Part shown: positions 5,473 through 5,721 of the stretch, piece after piece
Layout of the letters: each line of letters begins with the position of its first letter
Position numbering within the stretch: the first letter of the stretch is position 1
NCBI GenBank assembly: GCA_002404395.1
Contig: DHJP01000131.1
Span: forward strand, 449-6,169
Length of the DNA: 5,721 bases
Direction of reading: 5' to 3'
Origin: Clostridiales bacterium UBA4717
GTDB taxonomy: Bacteria > Bacillota > Clostridia > Oscillospirales > CAG-272
Notes under the pieces: model-generated
Database searches by the model: none
Told to the model about the DNA's origin: nothing
Seen by the model: only the letters and a program-made list of their open reading frames with translations
Made by a program: the position numbers and the translations under genes

Positions 5473-5721
5473 TTATCTGCGTGCAAGGTATTTGCGCATA
5501 TCTATCGCGCAGGCTGCAAGAATTATCAGACCTTTGATCACATAAAGCATATTCTGGTCTACCGAAAGGAAGTTGAGTCCGACAAAGATGATCTGTAAAA
5601 GCAGCACGCCCGTGACGATGCCGCTGATCTTACCGGTACCGCCGACGAAGGAGACACCGCCGATGACGCAGGCGGCAATCGCGTCGGATTCATAGTTCAG
5701 GCCGGTGTTGGCGGAGATGGA
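5473..5721 (-). CDS. mglC: MglC-like galactose/methyl galactoside ABC permease (C-terminal fragment)
   Basis: These are the last 82 residues of a sugar ABC permease of the ribose/galactose (BPD_transp_2) family, cut by the right edge of the window; full proteins have about 330-400 residues. The piece reads ANTGLNYESDAIAACVIGG, then VSFVGGTGKISG, and ends in hydrophobic helices (about 32-50 and 57-74) and a basic tail MRKYLARR. DAIAACVIGGVSFVGG resembles MglC more than RbsC, which has a GGTSLAGG-type motif. The protein forms the membrane channel through which a sugar passes from the binding protein, powered by an MglA-like ATPase. In such operons the permease is usually last, so binding-protein and ATPase genes are expected beyond 5721. 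Family assignment is firm; galactose rather than another monosaccharide is inferred from motif resemblance only. Confidence 0.85.
   Translation of the reverse strand, partial: SISANTGLNYESDAIAACVIGGVSFVGGTGKISGIVTGVLLLQIIFVGLNFLSVDQNMLYVIKGLIILAACAIDMRKYLARR

Overview
The window looks like chromosomal DNA of a moderately GC-rich Firmicute, probably a gut-type Clostridia member. The evidence is a YesN/YesM-type two-component pair, strong GGAGG-type ribosome binding sites, a canonical vegetative promoter, and a Listeria-Bacteroides (InlB B) repeat protein. The genus cannot be fixed from the sequence. Five of the six genes are on the minus strand.

Layout from left to right. (1) 1-249, plus strand: the last third of an amino-acid-type ABC transporter ATPase. 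(2) 250-553: a 304-base gap between convergent genes. It holds a 12-bp tandem repeat, two small hairpins, a long hairpin at 361-438 (probable terminator, best paired as minus-strand RNA), and a 38-bp tandem duplication. (3) 4862 down to 554, minus strand: a compact operon of a YesN-type response regulator, a YesM-type histidine kinase and a sugar-binding lipoprotein. The regulator stop abuts the kinase start, and the lipoprotein start overlaps the kinase end by 11 bp. A promoter with consensus-like -35 and extended -10 elements lies at 4938-4966, with a hairpin just upstream at 4988-5030. (4) 5421 down to 5050, minus strand: a small single-pass membrane protein with one B-repeat. (5) 5721 down to 5473, minus strand: the C-terminal end of an MglC-like sugar ABC permease whose upstream partners lie outside the window.

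Inferred logic: the permease belongs to a galactose/methyl-galactoside-type sugar importer. The regulator-kinase-binding protein operon next to it probably senses the sugar outside the cell and controls the importer. The binding protein sits with the sensor genes rather than with the transporter genes. It may therefore be a sensory accessory that presents ligand to the kinase, as in the known XylFII-LytS/YesN xylose system, although this kinase also has a large sensor domain of its own. The least explained parts are the non-coding repeats and hairpin at 262-530 and the B-repeat protein between transporter and sensor.
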